Source: Lunularia cruciata
Lineage: Eukaryota > Streptophyta > Marchantiopsida > Lunulariales > Lunulariaceae
NCBI GenBank assembly: GCA_948567375.1
Contig: OX419756.1
Location: 38,790,552-38,854,551, forward strand
Length of the DNA: 64,000 nucleotides
Direction: 5' to 3'
Numbering within the stretch: the stretch's first letter is position 1; each line of letters starts with the position of its first letter. Under the pieces are notes generated by a model, which was given only the letters and a program-made list of their open reading frames with translations, was not told where the DNA came from and searched no databases. This document shows, one piece after another, positions 1-12,756 of this stretch. Both the position numbers and the translations under genes were made by a program.

Positions 1-1310
1 TTGGAGAAGAAGAGTGGGAGTTTCACAAGGCAATTGACCACATGGAAGAAGGAGATGAACCATGTCTCAAGTTGCTTGTAGTTGAGTTAGAAGATGACCA
101 AGCAAGAGGGGCTACCTTGGTATTTCAAAGGGTAGCAAGATCAAAAGAAGTGCTCAAGTTGTAGTAGCAGGTCTAAGCAAATTCAAAGAAGAAGGAAAGA
201 GCTTAGAGGGTATGACATTGAAAGTACAAATATTGCATCTTTGGGATAAAGCACTAGCCAAAGAAGTGCCTACCCAAGACAAAGATGTGGGAATCAATGA
301 AGCAAGTTATGTCGGATCCAATATCTATTGAAGATTGTGTGCCCTTTGTTGGTGCAACTATAGAGGAAGAAAGAAGAGTTGAAGAAGGATCATTCAAGAC
401 TGAAGGATGAGTAAGAAGTAGTAAGGGACTAGAGTGAAGCGACCTTGGAGTTAAGAAGTAAGCTAACCCAAGAAGAGAAGGAAGCCAAAGAACTTTGCGT
501 TGAAGCAATTTGTTGGAAGAAGAGCTTTGATACCTTGCAGAAGAACTTCTTGAAGCATGGTGATGAGCTAAAGGAGCAATCTGCATTTTTGGAGAAGATG
601 AAGTGTGAAGTTGCTAATGCAAGGGTAGAAGTCATACACTCAAAGGTGATTGCAGCAATGATGGAGCAAGAGCTAGAGAGTTTGAGAAAGAGCACAATAG
701 TGAAGGATCAAGCTTGGCAATGAGAGTTGGCAAATAGGCATAGGGAGGAAGATTGATTGGAGAGTTTGCTCAGAAGTGTACAAGGTCAACTAGTCTAGTA
801 TGTGGAAGAGAAGGATGCACTAAAGGTCAAATTTTAAAATGAGTTGATGATGTACCAAAACGAGTTGGAGGTAGAGCAAAGTTAGGAGGAGATAGTTCCA
901 AGTATGGAGTCGGATTCAGTAGCAGCCGTCATGGAGGAGTTGAAGGTGATGCTAAGTACTAATGCTGAGTTAAAATAGAAGAGGTAAGGCTGCATAAATT
1001 AAAATTTCTTGTGCAAGAGATGAGAAGAAGGAAGGCAAAGGATATTGACTTTGAAAATATTCTTATTTGCTTGAGAGATTGTGTAGACAAGAAGATGTTA
1101 GAGGTACAGGACAATGTGTGTCTTTGGTTGAACTTTATTAGACCAGACTTAGATAGACTTTGTAGTGAGATGAAGGTGAATAAGAAGTCCAAAGTAGTAG
1201 AAGCAAGAGTGCAAGTATCTTTGGGTGAGTTGCTTGAGACATTAAGAGAGATTGGACTAGGGAATGAGAATGTTAACATTCATTGCAATTTTGGTTCAAA
1301 TTGAATAGAT
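1..1310 (+). pseudogene. Decayed coiled-coil ORF, unknown family (probable transposon-derived)
   Basis: Three open stretches lie in sequence on the plus strand: about 150-330, 445-723 and 1011-1304. They are separated by stops and frame changes. All are rich in Lys, Glu, Leu and Gln with heptad-like spacing, so the ancestral product was probably a coiled-coil protein. The first stretch holds a block reading KVQILHLWDKALAKE; the second begins ELRSKLTQEEKEAKELC. The window edge cuts the 5' end. I do not recognise the family. Its place in an AT-rich repeat region, and similarly composed relics at 14.3 kb and 21.4-24.1 kb, suggest a dispersed repeat rather than a host gene, but the likeness is one of composition and was not aligned. 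Confidence 0.4.
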
Positions 1311-4189
1311 AGTAGAAATAGTGGATGAAATAGTAGTATTAGATAGATCCAACAATGTAGAAGTAATTGTATGAACCTTGGGTTTGAAAGCCAAATTTGA
1401 AGTTGACATTGGATCGCAGTGGTAACAATTTTGAGATATGAACAGGAAAATATGAAGAAGTGGTTTGTCATTTTAGATCTACAAGTTTCTAAAGTTGTTA
1501 TAGTATGGTATTTTAGTTAGTAATAATCAATTGCAAAGCCTATTTAAAGGAAGCATTTGAAGTGTTGTTATTATTAAATAATGTTATTCTGAAGTTGAGA
1601 AAAGTGAAGTGTTGTAACTTAGTGCTCGTCATTTCAACTTAAGTTCAAGTATCAATCCTATGTGTGTGTTTGTGAGTGTCATGAGAAATTTGAAGTGTAA
1701 GTTTATGAACTTGTTGGATGTTTATTCCATAGTGCTGATTTCCTGAGTGGATGGCAATCAAAGCAATGCCTTGATGGATCTGTGAGGAATTGTAGCATTG
1801 GTAGTATTATGCATTGATGAGCATAGTACGGGGTGTTGATGCAAAGCAATTTTGATAAAGGAAGTTCTGATTTTAGTGGAGGGGTGGAACAAAAATTTGA
1901 GGTGAGTTGTTTCATAGTGAAGTAGCCTTCTTTGGGAAGAACTGAATAATCAGAATCAAAGTTTGTTTGGAAAGATTTGAAGAATTGTGATTATCGATGT
2001 GTAATTTGTGACAAGAACTGTTGTTGAGCATTTGTTACCCTCTTCTAGGTGTCATTTTCACCTGAGAGATTAAAGACACAACCAAGAAGAACTATTTGGT
2101 TAATGATTTAATTTTATTTGACCATTTTTTACTTGTATCTTTATGGGAATGAACTTTACTTACTAATTACCACAAAAGTAATACTTGTTGGGTTGTCACA
2201 AATTCTAATTTGGCTTGTTCACTTAATGATGGTAGAGATATCCTTTGCTTACATTCTTACCTAACTACATATTCTTTCATGGATTTGGATGAGGTGAAGC
2301 TTGTAACATGGACAGGTCAAATAAGTATAAGATAAAGATTGCAACAAATAGCAAGTGTTTTGTGAAGTCTATCATCATAATTATGAACCTATCACAATTC
2401 AACATTGACCATATTGGGAAGGATGACTAGATACCATTTTAGAACCTGCTAGGTAAAGGAGCTCTTTCTTAACTTATTAGAAAAAGACAATTATGAGGCT
2501 CATATTTTCATTATGGCTATTGCCTTAAGGACAAGTTAGAGTCAAAGGATGACATTTAATTTTGGATCCCAAACAAACATATATTGCATGTCAAGGGGTT
2601 ACCTGCATTATAATGGTCAAATAAGTACTTCTTTTATGCTTTATTTCTGTTGGGTTTGTGAAGGTGGACTCTTTTAAGTTAGCTTTAGATAACAATATAA
2701 ACATTGCAAAAATAATATAAATGAATATTTTCACTTATAAGTGAGTCATATTTAGAAGACATGTATTGGTCACAACTTCTTTTTGTATGAGTATTACAAG
2801 AATACACAAGAGTTTTCAACAAGGCCTTGGTTACCACAATATTAAAATAAAGCTAAGATGAACTTTGAAGAAGACAAACATAATCAATAACAAAAAATGA
2901 GATTTAAGTTGAGATAAGCAAATTAGCAACTTATAAGAAGTCAAACAAAAGTTGTTCAAATGTTTGAGATGAAGAAGATGAAGGAAAAATCAAAAATTAT
3001 ACTAAAGATTTAAGGAAACAAGAGGGTATAAAGTGGTCATATTGGCAAATGCTTCAATGTGGTCTAAAGTATATTGTACTTTGAGTATTGGCATGCTTTG
3101 CATGAAGGACTTGACCTTCAAGTGGATGTGCAAGGAATTCCAAAAACATTTGGTCTTACATATTATGAAGTGGTCAATATATGAGTTGTTGTTTGTATGA
3201 TTTGGTAAGATTCTAATATGGTTTTCACTTTTGAGCAAATGATAACAATGAACACATAGGTAATTATCATCTTACATTCTTATCAATTTACAATTATAGA
3301 GAACATTTTATTCAACAAGTAAATTGGTGTATAATTATGTGATACGTAATTTATATAAGTGTGATTTATTTATTGATGGTGTGACCTTTTTGTCTAACTT
3401 TTTCAAGTTAAAGAGAAGAAGATAACTATCATGTAAGACATTTTAATGAATCAAGTATAAAGTACTAACATGAGAACATATTGAATTAGGTACTAGATCA
3501 AGGAATCAATTTGGTCTATGAATAGTGTTATCCTTGTTTATGACAACAACAATTGATTCTTGAGTAGTAGTGCACTTCCTTGTTATTTCACCAATGCTAA
3601 AACATCTAAGTGATAAATACCTAATTGAGGTGAATCAAATGATTCAAGCTTTAATATATTATCTTTTTAAACTATTGGTTAAGTTTTTGGAGTAGATCTA
3701 AGATCTTTTGTTCTAAAAATGTTAAAAATTGCTCTATTCAATATAGCTTGGTAGATAAGGTGGAGCTATAGAATGAAAAATATAGTACCTTTGTAATCAT
3801 TACATAAGACAATAACTTATGATGTCCTTCAGGTTATATATAATGGCCATAAAGGTCAAGTTAGCTCTAAAGTTTATAAGAAGATAGTTTATGATGGTGG
3901 GATGCAATCAAATCTAGATGGTGGTCAGATACTTATAGTGATTGCATCCTCCACCATGTGTAGTGGTTATTGGTGCCAACAAACTAAATAAAATGGAAGA
4001 AGATATTAAGAATAGCGACTATTGATGCCAAAGTACCAAATACAAAGGAAGAATATATTAAGAATTTTGGTAATTGATACTAAGTAAAAAATACAAAGGT
4101 ACAAGATGGTATATTGTGTATGATTTGACTGGTTGGATATTTTGAATACCACTAACTACACAAGATGTTAAGGAGTAGAGGACAAGAGA
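1311..4189. other. AT-rich intergenic DNA, no recognisable gene
   Basis: Only short chance ORFs (for example 1703-1915 and 3002-3238, both minus) with no recognisable motif. I see no RNA gene, LTR or long repeat here. Confidence 0.5.
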
Positions 4190-4440
4190 TGTTATAATAT
4201 GAAATTAGCAACAACTTAATAAAGCCAATAGGATATATAACAAGCATATATATATACATATATATATAGGAAATTCTAAGGAATATTCTAAAAGCATTAA
4301 AAAAGCTTCTTGGTAAGAATCTTCTAAGAACTTTAGAAATTCTAATATAGAAATCTGGAAATTTAAATTGGAAATGTCTAGAAGATGAAGGAAATATGTC
4401 ACAATGGTTGATTCTCTATTGTTTCCTATTTGACCTCTTG
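4190..4440 (+). repeat. Degenerate LTR of the 56-62 kb Ty3 family (plus orientation)
   Basis: The stretch opens with a degenerate form of the LTR start seen on the minus strand at 56519 (TGTAACAATATGG there, TGTTATAATATG here). It then shows the same order of landmarks: a GGAATATTC core, then AAGCTTCTTGG. A TA-rich insert interrupts it near 4240-4270. I find no matching end or internal sequence, so it is an old, possibly truncated solo LTR. Boundaries are approximate. Confidence 0.4.
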
Positions 4441-5550
4441 GAAAGGATCATTCTTAAAAGAGTGCAATGTCATCCCTAGTAGTGCACTATTTGAAAGGGA
4501 AAACAAATGTGAATTCTACTAAAGATTTATTCCAAATAAGTCTTGAAAAGTGATGGTGCATTTGTCATGAAGGTCACTTCACTATGCAATAACTTCCCAA
4601 AAGGACATTGACCTTTGGCCATTGTTCATTAGCACTTGTTCCTTATTAACAATTTAAACTTGGTGAATGTCACAAATTATCATGAATGCCAAAGGTCATT
4701 AACTTCACAAGCATTGATCCTGAACCATAAGCTATTTCTACTCCTCAAGTAGTTTCAGATTGAAGTCTTATCATTAAAGTGATTGCAACTCCAAAAGCTC
4801 CATACCACTCTTCCTAAAAGGCATAGTCTTGTAGGAGTTATATATTGATTGTGATGCTTGAGTTTTTGTTACTCATGGTATTGTCCAATGCTCTACATCA
4901 AGATTGATCCTTCCAACATTATGATGTTTATTCAAGATGTCACACATCTTGATAAAGTGCAAGTACACCTCATAATACATAAGCACTTGTGGTCCTACTA
5001 TAGTCTTTCTCACCACTACTCATCCAAGTACACAACCAATCACACCAAACATAGAGTCATAACAAAAAATTGAAGAGGTCTCGTACATATGAAGCTTTGT
5101 GAGCCAAGCATTTACTCATGTATGAATGAATAATTGATTGAAAAATCAAATTTATTTACATCAGGCTTAATCTCCTTTTACTTCTTTTCTAAGGAGATTT
5201 GATTGCTACAATGTACCAAAAATCACATATACACATCTACATTACTTATTGCAAGTTCAATCTTATCTTATCCTAATCTTGTTGATTTAAAAGCTACTTA
5301 GGTAGCAATGTTAGATCAACATCCCACTTTGGTTATCTGTTTCCAATATATTCTTTGGCCACTTGATCATGAAGATTATTACTACAAAAATGACTTCTCA
5401 CAAAAAAAATGTATGAGTTGGATTATTTGTAATCATAAAGATCTTTGGTCTAAAGATTTTCTTCAAGCAAAGAGGCAAATTTTCCTCCTAACTTAGGCTA
5501 ATTTACACTTTTTGATCTTAAAAATCTGTTCATCATTATAGAGAAACATT
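4441..5550. other. Intergenic, no recognisable gene
   Basis: Contains only chance ORFs (4858-5073 and 5308-5496, plus strand). Their translations are low-complexity and lack family motifs. Confidence 0.45.
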
Positions 5551-8190
5551 GTGCTAAATCTTTTTTGTTCTACACTGTTGGCAATAGTAATTTGACCTTC
5601 ACCTTATAATCTACAAATTTTACAAGCATCTTGTTCAATGTATCTTTGAATTTCTTGTTTTCATGACCCTTGAGACAAGTGCATAGGTGCTCAAGTTGCT
5701 TGTTATTCTACACCTTTGCCTCTAATGTGTGGATTTTCATATTTTGGATTGGTCTTATAGCTTGGATTGGTGCATGAGGGTCTTTCATGGTAGATTCCAT
5801 CATTATAACTTGCTAGTCCCTAGCATGGAAAAGGATTGATCCTTTTTGTAGTCCTCTAGATCTCAAGGTTGCATGGCTGGATATTGTTCCTCTGTCTCAC
5901 AACATTTTAGGTAGTTGATCAATATATAATTGGATGAGTTTGTTGAAAAATCTATCATGTATCCTTCATCGAAAGAAGCAGTCTTTCCAAAGTGTGGTAC
6001 TTTCTTCTAACTATTGGTGATATTTTTTTTGACTCCCCTCTTTGGGATCCTTGAACTTCAATGTATGGTGATACGGGTTGATATTTTTTTGAGTGCTATA
6101 TGGCCATGGTCTACTAATGACGATGGGATATCTTGTTTTGGCCACTAGTTGTAACATAATGCAGTTTAGGAAAAATGATGCGCCACCTATAATAGTCAAT
6201 ATGTTGGACAAGATCCCAAGTGGTTATCTTTGGGTCAAGTCTACAAAGCTTAAAGTTTGAGGAGTTGATTATAAATTTACAAAGGGCCAATCAATAAGCA
6301 ATGTCTTCTATCCATTAAACCAAGACCTTGAGTCAACTGGTATGGATTTGATCATGCACCATACCTAGGTTCTCTTATTTTTTTTGGTATATTGTAGGTT
6401 AATCCTTTTGCTTCACATGTTTGATTCTTATCAACTCTAATGCTTAATTTTTCTTGTAAAACTTGTTGTCTTCTCATAGCTTTTTGAAGTTTAAATTAAG
6501 TATAGACATGGTAGACTACAATGTCATATTAGGGTACCCCAACTATCAAAGGTTTATTTTCCTTTTGAGAGAATTTTGGGTCCCATGCTAGTCCCTTTCC
6601 CAAAGAGTGACATATTTGGAAGATGTTGATGAATGGAGATATCTTCTAAAGATGCCATGCTAAACACAAGAGGTCTTTCTTATGCCAATATAGTAATGAG
6701 AAAATATTTTCTTGGTATTTGGACCATATTTAAACATGTAAGCTCCTTTGTCAGCTCTTCTTAGAGCAATTCTTCTAGTTCATGTTGGATGTTCAAAGGA
6801 AATATAAAGAGATCTAGTTCCAATTGTTTGTCTTCTTCTAGAGGTTCTTATTGAGTGATGTTTGCTTCCCTTTTTTGTACTTGAGTCCTATCTTTGAACT
6901 TCTCCAAAGCCTCCATTTCTTCTTGGATAAAATTTCCCCTTCCCCTTTGAATCCAAAGGGGAAGGGGAAACAAAGGAGTCTTCTTGTCAAGATTTCTTAT
7001 TGTTAGATCTTGTTCCTATAGGATTGACCTCCAAGTTTGGCCAAACCTCTTTCTTGTTCAAGGACTCATTGTTTGGTCCCAACTCTTCTTAGGTGATTGA
7101 ATGCACATTCACATCAATCTTAGCAAAAGGTGGAGTTGGTACAAATCATACAAGTGCCTTTGAAGAAGGTGGTTAAGGGAATTTTTTCTTTACATTGTCC
7201 TATGTTTTACAATTTAAGCACAAGGATGTATGCCCAATTTTCTTATCAGGTTTGAGACAATTTGAGGACCAATAACTTGGAGTACCAAAATTTTAGCATT
7301 TGCTTGAGTTGGCATATTAACATGGTGGCATAATTCTACACAAAGGTTCATTACCAACAAACTGTCAAGGGCATGTCATGTAATGGTAAAACCTTACCTT
7401 TGCATTGTGTTGGATATTTCTTGTCTAAACACTAGAAGCTCCACCTCTATATAGTAATCATGGTTTTCCTATGATGGGACCTATGCCATCTAGTGTACTA
7501 AGCAAGATGGCTGTACAATTAAACACTCAATATTAGCATGCCTAGGTTTTTCATAGGTGTTGCACCAAATTTTTGGATGTGTATATAATGGAGGTCTAAT
7601 CCTCTTCTTTGTGTTGACCATTTGCACTTTAAAATTATCAAAGTCTTGGATTAACTCCTGAACTTCATGTAAAATTTTGAAGTATTCTTTGGGATATCAT
7701 TACCCCTTTGTCCATGTCTTTCCTTGTCCTTTTTTTCCTTGCTCTTCCCCCAAAGAAGAGATGGAGTCCTCCAGACCTGAGGAAGAAGATGAAGACTTTT
7801 GGGGTGTGTCTTTCTTTGTATTTAGCTTGCTCCTTCTTCATTCATATGATTGGTAATTTTTCCTAAAGGGATTTAACTAGGCAACTTCATACAATTCAAC
7901 TAACTTGACAACTTTTGTCAAAGCATCATGCTCTCTTTATCAATCAAATATTTGAATTTAGATGGATAGCCCTATGGAAACCAAGATAGTACTTGCACAT
8001 CTTAGTACCCTAATCTTGAAGTTAGTTAGTGGACTCTGCTCAAAAAAGAAATTTAGAGATTTTGTGGTTAGGAATTTTGTTGAGGAGTATTATCAATGAG
8101 TGATAGCTTCTAAGGTCCCAATGGTAGTTCTGATAGTTTTTGTGCCTTCCAAAGTGATCATATTGACTTTGCATTGAGGTAGACATTAGC
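5551..8190 (-). pseudogene. Possible retroelement gag/protease relic, heavily decayed
   Basis: Read on the minus strand, this stretch gives short blocks of protein-like sequence broken by many stops. The clearest is 6011-6211, with SNILTIIGGASFF followed by RYPIVISRPWPY. The second block resembles the 'YPxxxGRPWL' end of retroelement aspartic proteases. Upstream on the same strand (6.6-7.8 kb) are Glu/Lys-rich blocks that could be gag. No catalytic Asp motif, reverse transcriptase or LTR is visible, so the assignment is weak. Ordinary AT-rich intergenic DNA is the alternative. Confidence 0.25.
6933..6970. repeat. Perfect 17-bp inverted repeat with 4-bp spacer
   Basis: TTTCCCCTTCCCCTTTG at 6933-6949 is followed by AATC and its exact reverse complement at 6954-6970. 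One arm is all pyrimidine except the last base. Confidence 0.85.
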
Positions 8191-8210
8191 AATTAAGTGT
8201 TGCAAGAACC

Positions 8211-9292
8211 ATGGATCTGCAATTGTAAGAGCTAGTGCAAGGAATGCAAGGGATATTGAATGAATTTTGAGAGATTAAGATGACCATGGAGACATTACAA
8301 ATTCAAGTGAAAATCCTCAAGAATGATTAAGCAATGCAAGAAGAAGAGTCGTCTCAAAACTCAATACCTACGACTGAAGTACTTAGAGAGGCATCTGTGC
8401 CTACAAACCCTATTAACAATGATGAAGTCACATTGCTACTCCGGATAAAGAAGACCTACAACATCAAGCCTTGCAAGGGATAGTGTACAATGGGAGTAGT
8501 GGGAGATTGGATCTCAAAAATGAAACAATATTTTTGATTATTCTTAATCACAGAGCATGCTACAAGCGTGTTTGCATGTGGATACTTGACCGATAAAGCC
8601 TTCACATGGAAGGATGCTTGGGAAAAATCCATGTTGGCAGAGAGAAGGGAAGTCATGTGGACAACAATGCAAGAAGGATTGCTGAAGAGTTTCCAATCAA
8701 TGGATTTTGTGCAGATGGCCCAAATCCAACCATGGGGATTGAGACAGAAGAACAACATACAAGAGTATGTGGAGGCATTTCTAGATCTACAAATTGCAAT
8801 AACCAACATGAGTCCAATAGAGGCTCTTGACAATTCCAAAAAAGGGTTAAAGGAGCGGATTTGCCAAGAAGTCATGGTGCAAAATCCTTGCATGGTATTT
8901 GAAGCCATTTCTTGTGCATATAGAATAGCAAGAGCATTGGGTAGAGGTGAAGGAGTAATTCTACCTCAACATTATTGGGTAGAAATGCCACAAATGGGTG
9001 GACCAGTACCAATAGAATTGAACAACCTTTGAGTTCAAGATCAAGGAGCACGACCGCTTCAAGGAGAGCATAGACGGGTAGAAGAACAAAGAGATGGAGT
9101 CCCACAAGGAGAAGTAACTCAAGGAGAACAACACTATTATTACAATTGTGGCCGTATTAGGCACATATCTACCAACTACTACGCTAGTTTCCCTAAAGGC
9201 CCTTGGCCTTCATACAAGCAATCATTGAACAACATGGAGAGGTGCACTAAAGAGGAGGTGGTAGAAATCACTTTAGAAAACAAAAATTGCTA
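8211..9292 (+). pseudogene. gag: gag of chromovirus A
   Basis: Gag is the capsid/nucleocapsid precursor. The ATG at 8211 starts MDLQL, and the frame runs with several stops (for example near 8237 and 8323) into the longest open stretch at 8568-9032. That stretch contains the typical gag block around KAFTWKDAWEKS and a later QEYVEAFLDLQ. Near 9134 a decayed CCHC zinc knuckle reads YNCGRIRHISTNYY. Its first and last cysteines are replaced by tyrosine, so nucleic-acid binding is probably lost. Confidence 0.65.
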
Positions 9293-9379
9293 GTAAATGT
9301 ACCTTGCAGCCTTATTGGCTCAACAAGGAAGCAAAGAAGCAAGGGAAGGAAGATGACAAACGTGCAAAGTTTGCAAAAG

Positions 9380-9770
9380 GCAACCTCACAATTGATTGTT
9401 GTGAATGGAGTCCTAGAAGGCAATCAAGTGAGAGTATTAATAAATCCGGGAGCAACACAGAATTTCTTGTCTTGCTCTGTTGCAATAAGATTGAGATTGG
9501 ATCTAGAGAGAGATGAGAGTGAAGAAGTAGAGTTACCTAACAGGCAAACAAAGAGGATTAAATCATTACCTAGATGGGTAACACTCTCTTGCAAATAGAG
9601 AGGATTGAATCATTACCTAGACGGGTAATACTCTCTATAGAAGAATATCAAGAAGCAACTGAGTGGCAAGTGATATAATTTGCTTGTTATGATGCAATCT
9701 TAGCCATGCCATGGATGGATCATTACAACCATGTGGTAGATTGGAGGAAGAAAGTAGTGAGAACCTACCA
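9380..9770 (+). pseudogene. Aspartic protease domain of chromovirus A
   Basis: The stretch VRVLINPGATQNFLS matches the retropepsin active-site region, normally V-x-[VI]-D-[ST]-G-A-[TS]-x-N-F. The catalytic Asp-Ser/Thr is replaced by Asn-Pro, so the domain should be dead. A later PWMDHYNHVVDW block (from about 9706) matches the end of the protease region. A stop at 9598 separates the two parts. A short tandem repeat of the coding text lies near 9560-9640. Confidence 0.7.
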
Positions 9771-9879
9771 ATGGTCAATCATTGGGGTTAAAGAAAAATC
9801 ACACACGCAAGAATTGCCTCTATATATCATAGAGAAGGCAACTATTTGTAAGAAAAATAGATGTTTCATGGGTCTAATA

Positions 9880-10784
9880 AGAGAAGGCCAGAGTGCACAA
9901 CTTGATGGACAAAATCTCGAGAAACTGAAAGATGTGGTGGATGAGTTTCAAGATGTCTTTCCCGATGATCTACCCTTAGGATTACCACCAAAAAGGAGAG
10001 TAGATCATAAAATTGACATAATCCTGGGGAAGACATCTCCTTGTAAGGCCCCATATCGCCTATCACCTCATGAGTTGGAGGAGTGTAAGACTTAAATTGA
10101 GGAGATGCTGCAGAAAAGGTATCACTATATGGGGCTCTTGTCTTGTTTGTGAAGAAGAAGGACGGTACAATGCATATGTGCATTGACTATTGGGGTCTCA
10201 ATCAACAAACAATGAAAAAAAAATACCCCTTGCCTCGCATGGATGACTTGTTTGATCAACTCCATGGAGCAAGATACTTCACCAAATTGGACTTGCAAAG
10301 TGGTTACAATCAAATCCAAATTGTAGAGGAAGATGTGTACAAAACTGCCTTTCAAACCAAGTATGGCCACTTCAAGTATCTTGTGATGCCTTTTGGCCTC
10401 ACCAATGCACTTGCCACTTTCATGAGTCTAATGAATGACATATTTATTCCATACTTGGATAATTCTATTATCTTCTTCTTGGACGACATCTTAATATATA
10501 ATAGCATGATGATGGAACACAAATAGCATTTACAAAAAGTCCTCTAGATTCTAAGATAGAATCGATTGTATGCCAAAATCTCAAAGTGCAAGTTTGGCAA
10601 CTTTGAAGTAGACTACTTGCGGCATAGAGTAAGTGTAGAGTGCATTCAAGTATTGATGGATAAAATTGAGGTCATTCAAAAATGGAGTGTCCTAGAAGAT
10701 CAGACTCAACTCAAGAGCTTCTTGGGGTGGCGGGATTCTATCATAGATTTATCAAGGACTTCTCCAAGGTTGCATAGCCTTTAA
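9880..10784 (+). pseudogene. Reverse transcriptase domain of chromovirus A
   Basis: Reverse transcriptase that would copy the element RNA into DNA. Landmarks in order: FQDVFPDDLPLGLPP at about 9948, HKIDIILGK, then after a stop and frameshift near 10095-10140 [53 protein letters not shown] and the catalytic box FLDDILIY near 10480 (normally YVDDILIY). The thumb block continues to LKSFLGWRDS near 10720. Both catalytic aspartates remain, but stops at 10095 and 10526 and a frame change break the gene. Confidence 0.85.
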
Positions 10785-11305
10785 TAGCACTAATTGGCAA
10801 GAGGTAGAAGTGGACATGGGGAACAACACAAGAGTTAACCTTTCAAGAATTGAAAGCCTCCTTACTACATGCACCAATCTTGAAGTTGTATGACCCAAAA
10901 CATCCAATCAAGTTAGCTACAGATGCATCAAGCATAGCAATAGGAGCAGTCCTACAACAAGAGTGGCATGACCAATGACATCCAATTGCATATTTCTCTC
11001 AAAATTTGTTACCATTAGAGCACAACTACCACACCACAGAACAAGGAGAGTTGGCTATTGTTCTTGCAACCAAGCACTAGAAGCACAAGAATGCATTTGT
11101 AGTAGAGACAGACCATAAACCTCTAGTCTACCTCAAGACGCAAATGGATCTATCTCATCACCAGATTTGGTGGGCAGAGTGGCAACAACACTTCAACATG
11201 ACAATCACCTATGTGGAAAGTAAGAAGCAACTTGCAGATGCATTTACCCGCATCCCAATAGCAAACAACTTGGTGGTAGAGGTTACGATTAACTTTGAAT
11301 TCTAG
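10785..11305 (+). pseudogene. RNase H domain of chromovirus A
   Basis: Ribonuclease H that would remove the RNA strand during reverse transcription. The translation shows KLATDASSIAIGAVLQQ near 10915, HPIAYFSQNL near 10980, HNYHTTEQGELAIV near 11020 and a DHKPL block near 11112, ending in a DAF-like tail near 11240. The three acidic positions (TDAS, E of the TEQGE block, TDHKPL) are present. In-frame stops near 10976 and 11078 inactivate it. Confidence 0.75.
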
Positions 11306-11439
11306 CTAGAGATTCTAGCTACTACAAAAACTGATCTACAGATTGTAGAAGCACAATCATCCAAAGGTGTCACTAGCACCCAAGGACTCACCTTTCATGA
11401 TAGTAGATTATGGATCCTAAATATCCTAGAATTATGCAC

Positions 11440-12520
11440 CACCATTCTTGCAAAATGTCATGATTTGGCCATTCTAGGTCATGTCGGAGTGGACAAGACC
11501 TTGGATGCAGTCTAGTGCCATTACTATTGGCCCAAGATGAGCAACAATATGATGGAATACATGTGAAGCTACCTACTTTGTCAATAGAACAAAACTTCTA
11601 ATCAAGCTCTTGTAAGGCTCCTTCAACCTCTCTCCACTCCTACCCAACATTGGGAACAGGTGAGTATGGATCTCGTCTTTGAATTACCCAAGACCACCTC
11701 AGAGTTTGACTCCATCATGGTCTTTGTGGACCAGCTCAGCAAAATGATTCATGTATGCCCTACCACTAAGGATGTGACCGCTCCACAACTAGCTCAATTA
11801 TACTTAGATGCAATCTTCTCTCACCATGGCTTGTACCGAGTATTCATTACCGATAGAGGCATTCAATTCACTAGGTTGTTTTGGCAAACAATCTTTGGTT
11901 TCTTCAAAACCAAGTTGGCCATGTCTATAGCTTACCACCTACAAATAGATGGACAAACAGAGTAGGATAATTGCACTATTAAAGACATGTTACGCGGCTT
12001 CATCTTAGAAGAGCAAGAGAGGTGGGACACCTTACTCCCATTGGTGGAATTTGCTTACAACAATTCAGTGAATGCATCCACCTAGGTCACTTTGTTCTTC
12101 CTCATGTATGTGTGAGCATCCCTTCACACCTTCTAGCTTGATGAAGATCCATCTGGTGGCTACCAAGGTCAACGTAGTCAGCATATTTGTTTCTAGAATC
12201 CAACAAGGTGTGGGGAGCATCAAGCACAAATTACATATTGCACAAAATTGACAAAAGCAGTATGATGATGCACACCATAGGCACATGGAGTTCAATGTTG
12301 GGGATCAGGTGTGGCTATTGACAACCAACCTCACATTAGTTGGACCTCGTAAACTCAAACCTTGTTTTATTGGGCCTTTCTCAATTATTTTTCGAGTCGG
12401 CATTGTGGCCTATCACCTCAAGCTACCACCACACATGAAGATCCATCTAGTGTTCCATGTTTCCCTACTATGCATATATGCTCCCCAATTAGGCAAATGT
12501 CATTCTACACAAGATATTTG
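11440..12520 (+). pseudogene. Integrase of chromovirus A
   Basis: Integrase that would insert the cDNA. The zinc-binding HHCC region is recognisable from HDLAILGHVGVDKTLD near 11459. The catalytic core runs from MDLVFELPKT near 11663 through VFVDQLSKMIHV, FITDRGIQFT and AYHLQIDGQTE, giving a D,D-35-E-like set. A stop follows the Glu at about 11963. The C-terminal part (12285-12521) has the GPY/F-like block KPCFIGPFSI and the typical KIHLVFHVSLL. Several stops interrupt the frame. Confidence 0.8.
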
Positions 12521-12537
12521 ACCTTGTCCGACACTCA

Positions 12538-12716
12538 TTGATGGCATGGAGGAATATGAAGTAGAGCATATTCTCCAAAAACACATGTGTGGTACTCGCC
12601 ATCCACCGGTGGACTATTTAGTACAATGGAAAGGTTACCCCTTCTATGAAGAAACCAGGGAGTCTATTGCCAAATTGACACATGCACCGATGTTGGTGCA
12701 AGCATTTGAGCAATAG
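12538..12716 (+). pseudogene. Chromodomain of chromovirus A
   Basis: The text after the integrase reads MEEYEVEHILQKH, then VDYLVQWKGYPFYEETRES and LTHAPMLVQAFEQ. This is a canonical chromodomain: an EYEVE start, the YLVxWKGY strand and a C-terminal helix. In chromoviruses this module is thought to steer integration to marked chromatin. It places the element in the chromovirus branch. The usual Trp-Glu after T in the 'ATWE' position is Arg-Glu here. Confidence 0.8.
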
Positions 12717-12756
12717 TTGCACAACGAGGACGTTGCATCTTAAAAAGAGAGAGGTT

